Assembly (NCBI GenBank): GCA_045591565.1
Contig: JAZNTB010000045.1
Location: forward strand, 1 to 5,693
Source of the DNA: UBA1738 sp045591565
Lineage (GTDB): Bacteria; Bacillota; Clostridia; UBA1381
Length of the DNA: 5,693 bases
Direction: 5' to 3'
In this document: piece by piece, positions 1 through 5,693 of the stretch
Layout: every line of letters starts with the position of its first letter
Position numbering within the stretch: position 1 is the first letter of the stretch
Position numbers and translations under genes: made by a program
Notes under the pieces: model-generated
Told to the model about the DNA's origin: nothing
Database searches by the model: none
What the model saw: the letters and a program-made list of their open reading frames with translations, nothing else

Positions 1-273
1 AAGGAATACCACTTCATCGAAATAATGGGTTGTCCGGGCGGCTGCGTAACAGGCGGCGGTCAGCCAATCGTTTCAGCTAAGACTTATATGACTGTTGATG
101 TTAAGGCTGAGCGTGCAAAGGCGCTATATAGCGAGGACGAAAAGGCTACTATCAGACAGTCACACAAGAATCCTGATATGGATATCCTTTATAAGGAATT
201 CTTCGGAGAGCCGGGTTCACACAAGGCTCACGAACTCCTGCACACACACTACGAGGAGCGTTCTAAGTTCTAA
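1..273 (+). CDS. [FeFe]-hydrogenase catalytic subunit, C-terminal end (5'-truncated by window)
   Basis: This is the last 90 residues of an iron-only hydrogenase, open at the window edge; the frame runs from base 1, so the ATG at 25 is an internal Met. The fragment carries the third H-cluster signature: Met9, Cys11 and Cys15 in MGCPGGC followed by GGGQP. By family knowledge these two Cys ligate the [4Fe-4S]/diiron H-cluster that makes or splits H2 in the cytoplasm. The rest is the small C-terminal hydrogenase domain, with the typical words LYSED, IRQSHKNP and HKAHELLHTHY. That ending resembles the HydA/HndD subunit of multimeric, NAD(P)-linked (often electron-bifurcating) enzymes, but the N-terminal Fe-S domains and partner subunits lie outside the window, so monomeric versus multimeric type is undecided. 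It stops at a TAA (271-273) followed by a strong terminator, so it is probably the last gene of its operon. Confidence 0.95.
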   Translation, partial: KEYHFIEIMGCPGGCVTGGGQPIVSAKTYMTVDVKAERAKALYSEDEKATIRQSHKNPDMDILYKEFFGEPGSHKAHELLHTHYEERSKF

Positions 274-282
274 TTGATAAAT

Positions 283-317
283 AAAAAGAAATCCGTTATA
301 TGACGGATTTCTTTTTT
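283..317. terminator. Rho-independent terminator, probably bidirectional
   Basis: An 11-bp core stem pairs 286-296 with 303-313 (AGAAATCCGT / ACGGATTTCT) around a 6-nt loop, and the A-tract and T-tract extend it to 283-317. On the plus strand the stem runs into TTTTTT (312-317), 10 bp after the hydrogenase stop. On the minus strand the A run at 283-287 becomes a U tract, so the same hairpin can end the nfnA-nfnB-deoR transcript, whose last stop codon is at 377-375. The two units converge here and no other terminator is apparent in the 101-bp gap. Confidence 0.85.
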
Positions 318-374
318 AATTTGGTTTAACTTTTTTCTGCCTTTTTGCAGTCTGGGCTATTTTTACATCCCCTT

Positions 375-1142
375 TTACGCTTCTTCAATCACCTTTGTGT
401 CATTCTCCGAGAATATCTTTTTCCACTCGTCCGACACCTTTATGTCGGTGATGACCGTGTCGATTCTCGAAAAATCGCAAATGACCGGCACGCCGATTTT
501 GCCGATTTTGGTGTGATCGCAGAGGAAGAACACCGATTCTGCCGAGTCAATCATAGCCTTTTTAATCTCTGCCTCAGCCTCGTTTGATTCAGTAAGACCG
601 CGGGAAACGGTTGCGCCACGACAGGAGAAGAACACCTTGTTTGCGAAATAGTTTTCGCGGATGGTTTTTTCAACAATGCGTCCCACATAGGACATATTCT
701 TCGGGGACAAAAGACCGCCGGTTGAAACGACACGGATAGCATCGCATCCGGCAAGCTCACTAACAATCCGCTCGGAATTGGTGATAACCGTAACGCTTTT
801 TTTGTCCTTGATGTTGCGAGCAATGTGAAGACAGGAGGTTGAGGCATCTAAGAATATCGTTTCGCCGTCCTTTATAAGCTTTGCGGCACGCTTGCCTATG
901 CGCTGTTTTCCTTCAAAGTTAATAACATCACGATCGGAAACGGGGATATCCTGTTCCGAGCCTTCATTTAATGTTGCGCCGCCGTAGGTTCTGATTAAAA
1001 CGCCCTGTTTTTCCAGCTTTTCAAGGTCACCTCTTATAGTTTCTGTCGTAACCTCAAACTGCTTTGCAAGGTCTAAAACGAGCACGCTTTTGTTTTTTTG
1101 TATAATTTCTTCTATTTTATTTCTTCTTTCAACAGCAAGCAT
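375..1142 (-). CDS. DeoR/GlpR-family transcriptional regulator
   Basis: A 255-residue protein of the usual DeoR-family length. Residues 1-56 form the winged helix-turn-helix: it opens with ERRNKIEEII, has the recognition helix near TTETIRGDLEKL (about 32-43), and ends with the family hallmark RTYGGA. Most members have TIRRD where this one has TIRGD. Residues about 75-235 are the DeoR C-terminal sensor fold, related to sugar-phosphate isomerases, with FLDASTS, VTVITNS, STGGLL, SCRGATVSRGLTE and LCDHTKIG as landmarks. Family members usually repress sugar or PTS operons and are released by a sugar phosphate; the ligand here cannot be read. The start is supported by GGGAGAA (1154-1148) 5-7 nt upstream. 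It begins 2 bp after the nfnB stop, so it is very probably the third gene of that operon. Candidate targets are its own operon and the divergent pts genes (inference). Confidence 0.93.
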   Translation of the reverse strand: MLAVERRNKIEEIIQKNKSVLVLDLAKQFEVTTETIRGDLEKLEKQGVLIRTYGGATLNEGSEQDIPVSDRDVINFEGKQRIGKRAAKLIKDGETIFLDASTSCLHIARNIKDKKSVTVITNSERIVSELAGCDAIRVVSTGGLLSPKNMSYVGRIVEKTIRENYFANKVFFSCRGATVSRGLTESNEAEAEIKKAMIDSAESVFFLCDHTKIGKIGVPVICDFSRIDTVITDIKVSDEWKKIFSENDTKVIEEA

Positions 1143-1144
1143 AG

Positions 1145-2530
1145 CTATTCTCCCATAATATCTTTATCTATTGCACGGGCAGCGGTTTTTCCGGCGCCCA
1201 TAGCAAGAATAACCGTCGCAGCACCGGTTACGGCATCGCCGCCGGCATAAACTCTGCCGCGCGAGGTAAGTCCTGTATCATCTGTAACGATTCCGCCACG
1301 GGATGTAACCTCAAGACCATCGGTTGTAGAGGTTATGAGTGGGTTGGGGCTGGTTCCCACAGCCATAATGACGCAGTCGGCGTCTATTAAAAATTCGCTA
1401 TCAGGCTTTGGCTGAGGTCGTCTTCTTCCGGATAAATCCGGCTCGCCAAGCTCCATTTCTATGCATTTTACAGCCTTTACAAACTTCTCATCATCCGCAA
1501 TAATTTCAACAGGATTTGTAAGCAGCCTGAAGATTATGCCCTCTTCCTTTGCGTGCTCGACCTCCTCGGCTCTTGCCGGAAGCTCGGCTTCGCTTCTGCG
1601 GTATACGATGCTGACCTCGTCTGCACCGAGTCTTTTTGCACATCTTGCCGCATCCATAGCAACATTACCGCCGCCGACAACAACAACCCTGCGGCTTTTT
1701 TTAATCGGCGTTTTGGAGTCTTCCTTGTATGCTTTCATAAGATTAATTCGCGTTAAGAATTCGTTTGCCGAATAAACGCCTTTAAGGTTTTCGCCCGGAA
1801 TTCCCATAAACCTCGGAAGTCCTGCACCCGAGCCGATAAAGACAGCCTCAAAGCCATCCTCAAAAAGCTCGTCTATCGAAAGCACCTTGCCGATTACCAT
1901 ATTTGTTTTGATTTCAACGCCGAGCGCTTTTAAGTTGTCGATTTCCTTTCCCACGATTGCTTTTGGCAGACGAAATTCGGGAATTCCGTAAACCAGAACG
2001 CCGCCGGCTAAGTGAAGAGCCTCAAAAACAGTTACGCTATATCCCTTTTTTGCAAGGTCGCCGGCACAGGTAAGTCCTGAAGGGCCTGAGCCGATAATGG
2101 CTACCTTGTGTCCGTTTTGAGCAGGTTTTTGTGGAAGCTCCGCTGTGTTTTTGTTGTGCCAGTCTGCCACAAACCGCTCAAGTCTGCCGATTGCGACGCT
2201 TTCGCCCTTTATGCCGCGAACGCACTTGGCCTCGCACTGTACCTCCTGCGGGCATACTCTTCCGCAAACAGCCGGCAGAGAACTTGCCTCGCTTATTATT
2301 TCATATGCTTTATCAAAATTTCCGTCTGCAACTTCCTTTATAAACGCCGGTATGTGAATTTTAACAGGGCAACCTGATACACATGGCATATTCTTGCAAT
2401 CAAGACAGCGCTTTGCCTCGGCGATTGCGGTTTCCTCGGAGTATCCGAGCGCAACCTCAAGAAAGTTTTTATTTCTTATTTCCGGCTCCTGTTGGGGCAT
2501 AGGGTGCTTATTAGGTGTCATATCAGCCAT
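1145..2530 (-). CDS. nfnB: NADPH-binding large subunit of NfnAB transhydrogenase (glutamate synthase small-subunit family)
   Basis: With the start at 2530 the protein has 461 residues. An N-terminal region binds two [4Fe-4S] clusters through two Cys sets: Cys42, 45, 50, 54 and Cys89, 93, 99, 103. A first Rossmann motif, GSGPSG (147-152), binds FAD. A second, GGGNVAMDAAR (286-296), followed by VYRRS (309-313), whose arginines suit the NADPH 2'-phosphate, binds NADPH. The C-terminal FAD-closing motif YAGGDAVTGAATVILAMGAGK is at 428-448. Such proteins are often labelled GltA/GltD, but no glutamate synthase large subunit is seen here and the upstream neighbour is an NfnA-type flavoprotein. The pair therefore fits NADH-dependent reduced ferredoxin:NADP+ oxidoreductase, which couples NADH and reduced ferredoxin to NADP+ reduction in the cytoplasm. 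The start is set by GAGGAGG 9 nt upstream and by the N-terminus MADMTP, usual in this family. A longer in-frame start at 2584 would lie deep in nfnA. SudAB-type sulfide dehydrogenase is a less likely reading. Confidence 0.93.
   Translation of the reverse strand: MADMTPNKHPMPQQEPEIRNKNFLEVALGYSEETAIAEAKRCLDCKNMPCVSGCPVKIHIPAFIKEVADGNFDKAYEIISEASSLPAVCGRVCPQEVQCEAKCVRGIKGESVAIGRLERFVADWHNKNTAELPQKPAQNGHKVAIIGSGPSGLTCAGDLAKKGYSVTVFEALHLAGGVLVYGIPEFRLPKAIVGKEIDNLKALGVEIKTNMVIGKVLSIDELFEDGFEAVFIGSGAGLPRFMGIPGENLKGVYSANEFLTRINLMKAYKEDSKTPIKKSRRVVVVGGGNVAMDAARCAKRLGADEVSIVYRRSEAELPARAEEVEHAKEEGIIFRLLTNPVEIIADDEKFVKAVKCIEMELGEPDLSGRRRPQPKPDSEFLIDADCVIMAVGTSPNPLITSTTDGLEVTSRGGIVTDDTGLTSRGRVYAGGDAVTGAATVILAMGAGKTAARAIDKDIMGE
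1148..1154 (-). promoter_or_regulatory. Ribosome binding site of the DeoR-family gene, inside nfnB
   Basis: On the minus strand GGGAGAA overlaps the last sense codons of nfnB (Met-Gly-Glu) just before its TAG, and the ATG follows 5 nt later. Ribosomes finishing nfnB would stop on top of this site, so translation of the two genes is likely coupled. Confidence 0.7.
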
Positions 2531-3371
2531 TTTCTCTTGCCTCCTCAAAGAGTCTGCACGCATTATCATGCGCCTTTTTCTCAAAATCGCGGTACATCGA
2601 CGAACGCTCTAAAGCCTCGTCGAAATCCACCTCGTGTCCGTCAAATTCCGGCCCGTCAACACAGGCGAACTTCACCTCGCCGCCGACGGTGAGCCGGCAT
2701 CCGCCGCACATTCCTGTTCCGTCAATCATAATCGGGTTCATACTGACGATAGTTTTAATTCCGTGCTTTTTTGTAAGCAGCGAAACAAATTTCATCATAA
2801 CCAAAGGACCTATTGCGATAACCTCGTCATAGGTGTTTCCATCATTTATAAGTTTTTCCAATGCATCGGTAACAAGACCTTTTTCGCCGACCGAGCCATC
2901 GTCGGTCATAATAACCAGCTTGTCCGATACAGCATCAAATTCCTCTTTCAAAATAACATTTTCTGCATTTTTAAAGCCGACTACCGAGTGAACGCACGCA
3001 CCGCTTTCTGCGAGCTTTTTTGCTACAGGATACGCAATCGCACAGCCCACGCCGCCGCCAATAACTGCGACCTTTCCAAGTCCGCAGGTTTCGGTTGCGC
3101 GGCCCAAAGGCCCTGCGAAATCTGCAAGACAATCACCCTCGTTTTTATAGGAAAGCTCCTTTGTTGTTGCACCGGCAATCTGGAAGATAACCGAAACTGT
3201 TCCGGCATCTCTGTCAAAGTCGGCAACGGTTAGCGGAATACGCTCGCCGTCGTCTGAAACGCGCAAAATAACAAACTGCCCCGGCTCTGCCTTTTTTGCG
3301 ACATATGGGGCAAGAATATCCATTTTGATAACAGCTTTATTTAAACAAATTTTTTTGACTATCTCATACAT
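2523..3371 (-). CDS. nfnA: NADH-binding small subunit of NfnAB transhydrogenase (FAD/[2Fe-2S] flavoprotein)
   Basis: A 282-residue ferredoxin reductase-like flavoprotein, full length for the family. Residues 1-95 form the FAD-binding barrel, with PGQFV (30-34) and the flavin motif RIPLTVAD (44-51). Residues about 98-210 form the NAD-binding domain, starting at GKVAVIGGGVGCAIAYPVAK. The C-terminus has a [2Fe-2S] site with Asp217, Cys222, Cys225 and Cys237 in DGTGMCGGCR and FACVDGPEFDGHEVDF. The Asp where PyrK-type dihydroorotate dehydrogenase subunits have Cys is characteristic of NfnA, whose cluster has one Asp and three Cys ligands. This residue and the following nfnB gene argue for NfnA over PyrK or a sulfide dehydrogenase subunit. 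In the complex it binds NADH and the bifurcating work is done by the FAD of the large subunit (family knowledge). It is first in the operon, with GGAGGG (3387-3382) 10 nt before the ATG. Confidence 0.93.
   Translation of the reverse strand: MYEIVKKICLNKAVIKMDILAPYVAKKAEPGQFVILRVSDDGERIPLTVADFDRDAGTVSVIFQIAGATTKELSYKNEGDCLADFAGPLGRATETCGLGKVAVIGGGVGCAIAYPVAKKLAESGACVHSVVGFKNAENVILKEEFDAVSDKLVIMTDDGSVGEKGLVTDALEKLINDGNTYDEVIAIGPLVMMKFVSLLTKKHGIKTIVSMNPIMIDGTGMCGGCRLTVGGEVKFACVDGPEFDGHEVDFDEALERSSMYRDFEKKAHDNACRLFEEARENG
2540..2546 (-). promoter_or_regulatory. Ribosome binding site that fixes the nfnB start
   Basis: On the minus strand a full GAGGAGG lies 9 nt before the ATG at 2530. It sits inside the 3' end of nfnA, in the codons for its last Glu-Glu-Ala residues. 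The ATG at 2530 overlaps the nfnA stop by 8 bp (ATGGCTGA), which also suggests translational coupling. The in-frame ATG at 2584 is not needed and would add 18 residues that do not look like the family. Confidence 0.8.
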
Positions 3372-3390
3372 AAAATGTCAACCCTCCGAG

Positions 3391-3408
3391 TATAATATAT
3401 ACATTATA
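3391..3408. promoter_or_regulatory. Short inverted repeat over the nfn -10 box and start site (possible operator)
   Basis: TATAAT (3391-3396) and ATTATA (3403-3408) are perfect inverted copies 6 bp apart. One arm is the -10 box and the other covers the expected transcription start. A repressor bound here would block the promoter. The arms are short and purely A/T, so chance in an AT-rich leader is a serious alternative. Confidence 0.25.
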
Positions 3409-3431
3409 ATCCTTTTTGGTCTGTTTGTCAA
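3403..3431 (-). promoter_or_regulatory. Consensus sigma-A promoter of the nfnA-nfnB-deoR operon
   Basis: Read on the minus strand, -35 TTGACA (3431-3426) and -10 TATAAT (3408-3403) are both perfect and are separated by exactly 17 bp. Transcription would start near 3396, leaving a leader of about 25 nt with the GGAGGG ribosome binding site at 3387-3382. A perfect promoter implies high basal expression unless it is repressed. Confidence 0.85.
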
Positions 3432-3434
3432 TTT

Positions 3435-3443
3435 TGGTATAAA
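3435..3443 (+). promoter_or_regulatory. Candidate extended -10 promoter of the ptsH-ptsI-IIA operon
   Basis: TGGTATAAA has the TGn extension followed by a TATAAA -10 box (3438-3443). The upstream -35 is poor: TTGGTC at 3416-3421 with 16-bp spacing matches three of six consensus bases. A second TATAAA starts at 3444. Transcription would begin near 3450, about 42 nt before the ptsH start. It lies back to back with the nfn promoter, whose -35 box falls inside this promoter's spacer. Confidence 0.45.
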
Positions 3444-3491
3444 TATAAATTTGAGGGAGAATAATAAGCGAAAAAGGAAAGGAAAATTGTA

Positions 3492-3749
3492 ATGAAAGAA
3501 TTTACTTATAAAATTTGCGACGAGCTGGGTATCCACGCGCGCCCTGCCGGACTTTTAGTAAAGACGGCGGCGGAGTTTTCGTCGGATACCATCATCTATA
3601 AAGAGGATAAAAGTGCCGACTTAAAGCGGCTTTTTGCCGTCATGGGGCTTTCTGTCAAAAAGGGAGATACCGTCCGTGTCACAATCTGCGGAGAGGACGA
3701 GGATGAGGCAGCTTTAGTGATTGAGGGATTTTTCAAAAACAATCTTTAG
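3492..3749 (+). CDS. ptsH: HPr phosphocarrier protein of the PTS, lacking Ser46
   Basis: An 85-residue HPr, normal in size. It accepts phosphate from enzyme I on His15 and passes it to sugar-specific IIA proteins in the cytoplasm. The active-site motif GIHARPA (13-19) is intact with His15 and Arg17, and the second half shows the HPr pattern FAVMGLSVKKGD followed by GEDEDEA. Ungapped alignment with Bacillus subtilis HPr from residue 1 places Arg46 (codon CGG at 3627-3629) where Firmicutes normally have the regulatory Ser46 phosphorylated by HPr kinase, in the context LKRLF instead of LKSIM. The protein should therefore work in phosphotransfer but not as the usual Ser-P corepressor of CcpA. It has a GGA-rich ribosome binding site (3476-3483) 8 nt upstream and is followed after 11 bp by ptsI, which supports a role as the general HPr, although a specialised paralogue is possible. 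Confidence 0.93.
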   Translation: MKEFTYKICDELGIHARPAGLLVKTAAEFSSDTIIYKEDKSADLKRLFAVMGLSVKKGDTVRVTICGEDEDEAALVIEGFFKNNL

Positions 3750-3760
3750 GGAGAAAAAAT

Positions 3761-5398
3761 ATGGTAACTTTAAGCGGTAAGAGTGTATGTGCAGGGATTG
3801 CATTCGGGAGAATTTGTCTGCACGAGGGAAGAAAAACACCGGTGAAAAGAACGCATATTGAGGATATCGATGCGGAGATAGAGCGCTATCTTGAGGCTCG
3901 CGCAAAGGCTATAGATGAGCTTGAGCTGCTTTTTTATAAAGCGAACAAGGAAATCGGTGAGGCGGAAGCACAGATTTTTTCCATCCACCGGATGATGCTG
4001 GAGGATATTGACTATAACGAGTCGATTACAAACACCATAACCAAGCAGCGGCTAAATGCAGAAACGGCGGTACTTATGACAGCGGATACCTTTTCGGGGA
4101 TGTTTGCCGAAATGGAGGACGCCTATATGCAGGCAAGAGCCGTAGATGTGCGGGACATTTCGGACAGGGTTATACGCATTTTGAGTGGCGGGAGTGCGCA
4201 CAAAAAGACGGAAAGCGAAAATATGATAATTTTTGCCGAGGATTTAACGCCGAGCGAAACCTTGCAGATGGACAAGGAGAAAATCGTGGCGTTTGTGACC
4301 GAAAAGGGAAGCGCCGCCTCTCATACGGCAATTCTTGCAAGGTCGATGGATATTCCGGCTATTGTAGGAGCGGCAGGGCTTGAAAGAGCTGACTTTGACG
4401 GAAAGAGCGCCATCATAGACGGCTATACCGGAACGGTATATATTGAACCAACCGAGGAGCTTGCTCGCGTTCTTACTGAAAAAAAGAAGGAGAAGGATGA
4501 GCAAAAGCTACTGCTTAAAAACCTGAAGGACAAACCAACAGTCACGCTTGACGGCAAGAAAATCAGACTTTATGCAAATATCGGAACGCCTGGGGACCTT
4601 GGCGGGGTGATTTTAAATGACGCCGAGGGGATAGGACTCTTCCGTAGTGAGTTTTTGTATCTTGAAAACGAGGATTTCCCAAGTGAGGATGTGCAGTTTG
4701 AGGCGTACAAAAAGGTGGCGGAGGGAATGGGAGAAAAGCCGGTAATCATTCGCACGCTGGACATAGGTGCGGATAAAAAAATCGGCTATTTCAATCTACC
4801 GTGCGAAGAAAATCCGGCGCTTGGCTTTCGGGCAATCCGTATATGCCTTGCACGGCGGGATATATTCAAAACCCAGCTTCGTGCAATTCTTCGGGCATCA
4901 GCGTTCGGGAATATTATGATTATGCTGCCTATGATAGTATCAAGGCAGGAAATTTTAGATGCAAAAGAGGTTCTTTCGGAGGCGAAGGAGGAGCTTTTGG
5001 GCGAGAACATTCCGTTTTCGGACAATATCCCACTTGGGATTATGATAGAAACACCTGCTGCTGTGATGATTTCGGATATTCTTGCCGGGGAGGTAGACTT
5101 TTTCTCTATCGGCACAAATGACCTGACGCAGTATATGCTTGCCTGCGACAGGCAGAACGACAGCGTTGCAGATATTGCAGACAGTCATCACGAGGCGATA
5201 CTTCGTGCCATTTCGATAGTCACCAAAAATGCGCACGACAAGGGAATATGGGCAGGCATCTGCGGCGAGCTGGGAGCGGATATTGAGTTTTTACCAAGGC
5301 TTTTGGAGCTTGGGGTAGACGAGCTGTCGGTTACGCCGGGCAAGATTTTAGAGGCGAGAAAAAAGATACGCGAAAGCTATTTCAGAAAGGAAGATTAA
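3761..5398 (+). CDS. ptsI: PEP-protein phosphotransferase, PTS enzyme I
   Basis: A 545-residue enzyme I (typical members about 570) that transfers phosphate from PEP to HPr as the first PTS step. Residues 1-140 form the N-terminal region with the helical HPr-binding part. The phosphohistidine domain carries His188 in GSAASHTAILAR. The C-terminal PEP-binding barrel (about 255-535) keeps the key residues, each one position before its Escherichia coli number: Arg295 in GLFRSEF, Arg331 in IRTLDIG, Glu430 in MIETPAA, Asn453-Asp454 in GTNDLTQY, Arg464, and Cys501 in GICGELGAD. All catalytic residues are present, so it should be active. Two places differ from common enzyme I: DRQND replaces DRGND or DRMNE, and the usual YxPxxP-like stretch after it is ADSHHEA (about 473-479). 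The ribosome binding site AGGGAGA overlaps the ptsH stop. The downstream IIA gene starts 2 bp after the TAA, so the three form one operon. Confidence 0.96.
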   Translation: MVTLSGKSVCAGIAFGRICLHEGRKTPVKRTHIEDIDAEIERYLEARAKAIDELELLFYKANKEIGEAEAQIFSIHRMMLEDIDYNESITNTITKQRLNAETAVLMTADTFSGMFAEMEDAYMQARAVDVRDISDRVIRILSGGSAHKKTESENMIIFAEDLTPSETLQMDKEKIVAFVTEKGSAASHTAILARSMDIPAIVGAAGLERADFDGKSAIIDGYTGTVYIEPTEELARVLTEKKKEKDEQKLLLKNLKDKPTVTLDGKKIRLYANIGTPGDLGGVILNDAEGIGLFRSEFLYLENEDFPSEDVQFEAYKKVAEGMGEKPVIIRTLDIGADKKIGYFNLPCEENPALGFRAIRICLARRDIFKTQLRAILRASAFGNIMIMLPMIVSRQEILDAKEVLSEAKEELLGENIPFSDNIPLGIMIETPAAVMISDILAGEVDFFSIGTNDLTQYMLACDRQNDSVADIADSHHEAILRAISIVTKNAHDKGIWAGICGELGADIEFLPRLLELGVDELSVTPGKILEARKKIRESYFRKED

Positions 5399-5400
5399 TT

Positions 5401-5693
5401 ATGTTCGGCAGAAAAAAGAAAAATAAAATAGTTTCTCCGCAAAGCGGTGAATGTGTGGCACTCGAGAGCGTGCCGGATCCGGTTTTTTCGGAGAAAATTT
5501 TGGGCGACGGTGTTGCCATAATACCGGATAGTGATGAGGTGAAATCGCCGGTTGACGGAACCGTGGTGCAGATAGCCGAAACGCTTCACGCATACTCCAT
5601 TTTGTCAGAGGACGGACTTGAGGTGCTTGTTCATATAGGACTTGACACGGTGGAGCTTGGAGGAAAGGGATTTTCTCCTAAAGTTAAGGTAGG
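5401..5693 (+). CDS. Glucose-type PTS EIIA protein, N-terminal part (3'-truncated by window)
   Basis: The first 97 residues of a IIA component of the glucose/sucrose PTS class, running off the window. It shows the family pattern in order: a lysine-rich flexible N-terminus, then SPQSGE and FSEKILGDGVAIIP (29-42), SPVDGTV (49-55), His63 in TLHAYSI and His78 in VLVHIGLDTVELGGKGF. By homology His78 is the phosphorylated residue (His90 of E. coli IIA-Glc) and His63 its active-site partner. It takes phosphate from HPr and hands it to a membrane IIB/IIC. Because it starts with its own Met and ribosome binding site (AGGAAG, 5388-5393), the IIA is not the tail of a IICBA fusion; it is probably a free protein of about 160 residues, but a fusion beyond the window edge cannot be excluded. 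In the E. coli gene order this position is crr. Its place in the general pts operon suggests use by several transporters (inference). Confidence 0.93.
   Translation, partial: MFGRKKKNKIVSPQSGECVALESVPDPVFSEKILGDGVAIIPDSDEVKSPVDGTVVQIAETLHAYSILSEDGLEVLVHIGLDTVELGGKGFSPKVKV

Noticed and set aside
25..27. ATG as a start of a small 82-residue protein
   Set aside because: It is the internal Met of the hydrogenase MxCPGGC motif, and the open frame continues upstream to the window edge.
337..350. Small hairpin CTGC-N6-GCAG in the 274-374 gap as a second terminator
   Set aside because: Only a 4-bp stem, with no T-tract after it on either strand; the hairpin at 283-317 is far stronger.
1145..2530. 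Annotation as glutamate synthase small subunit (GltD)
   Set aside because: The fold is shared, but no large subunit is adjacent and the 8-bp-overlapping partner is an NfnA-type flavoprotein with the Asp/three-Cys cluster motif.
2531..2584. Longer nfnB start at 2584 (18 extra residues)
   Set aside because: It would increase the overlap with nfnA to 62 bp and add a basic tail not typical of the family, while GAGGAGG is correctly spaced for the ATG at 2530.
2634..3233. A 199-codon open frame on the plus strand, antisense to nfnA
   Set aside because: It lies wholly within the strongly supported nfnA/nfnB coding sequence on the other strand, has no ribosome binding site of note, and its residues are compositionally odd with no recognisable motif.
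3372..3491. A catabolite-responsive (cre) element in the divergent promoter region
   Set aside because: I looked for a TGWAARCGYTWWCA-like site and found no acceptable match, which agrees with an HPr that lacks Ser46 but proves nothing.
4786..5236. Overlapping open frames on both strands inside ptsI
   Set aside because: They are shadows of enzyme I; the ptsI frame holds all catalytic motifs and is uninterrupted.

Overview
The window reads as a chromosomal segment of an anaerobic, fermentative Gram-positive bacterium, most likely a clostridial Firmicute. The supporting signs are an [FeFe]-hydrogenase end, an NfnAB-type transhydrogenase, a general PTS (HPr/enzyme I), strong GGAGG-type ribosome binding sites, a textbook sigma-A promoter and moderate GC content. 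The species cannot be named from this sequence.

Layout: (1) 1-273, plus strand: the C-terminal end of an [FeFe]-hydrogenase catalytic subunit, cut by the window edge. (2) 283-317: a strong hairpin that looks like a terminator shared by two convergent units. (3) 3371 down to 375, minus strand: a compact three-gene operon, nfnA - nfnB (gltA-like) - DeoR-family regulator. Its genes overlap by 8 bp or sit 2 bp apart, and it is driven by a consensus TTGACA-N17-TATAAT promoter at 3403-3431. (4) 3372-3491: a 120-bp divergent control region. (5) 3492 to the window end, plus strand: ptsH (HPr), ptsI (enzyme I) and the start of a glucose-type PTS IIA protein, spaced by 11 and 2 bp.

How they fit together: ptsH-ptsI-IIA move phosphate from PEP toward sugars entering the cell. 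NfnAB exchanges electrons between NADH, ferredoxin and NADPH. The hydrogenase disposes of electrons as H2. Sugar uptake and redox balancing are therefore side by side, and a DeoR-family regulator, a family that usually senses sugar phosphates, is the last gene of the redox operon and lies near the PTS promoter. The regulatory link is inference.

I see no mobile element, CRISPR array, RNA gene or clearly new system. The points most worth a second look are the HPr with Arg in place of the regulatory Ser46, the close-packed divergent promoters, and the DeoR gene embedded in an nfn operon.
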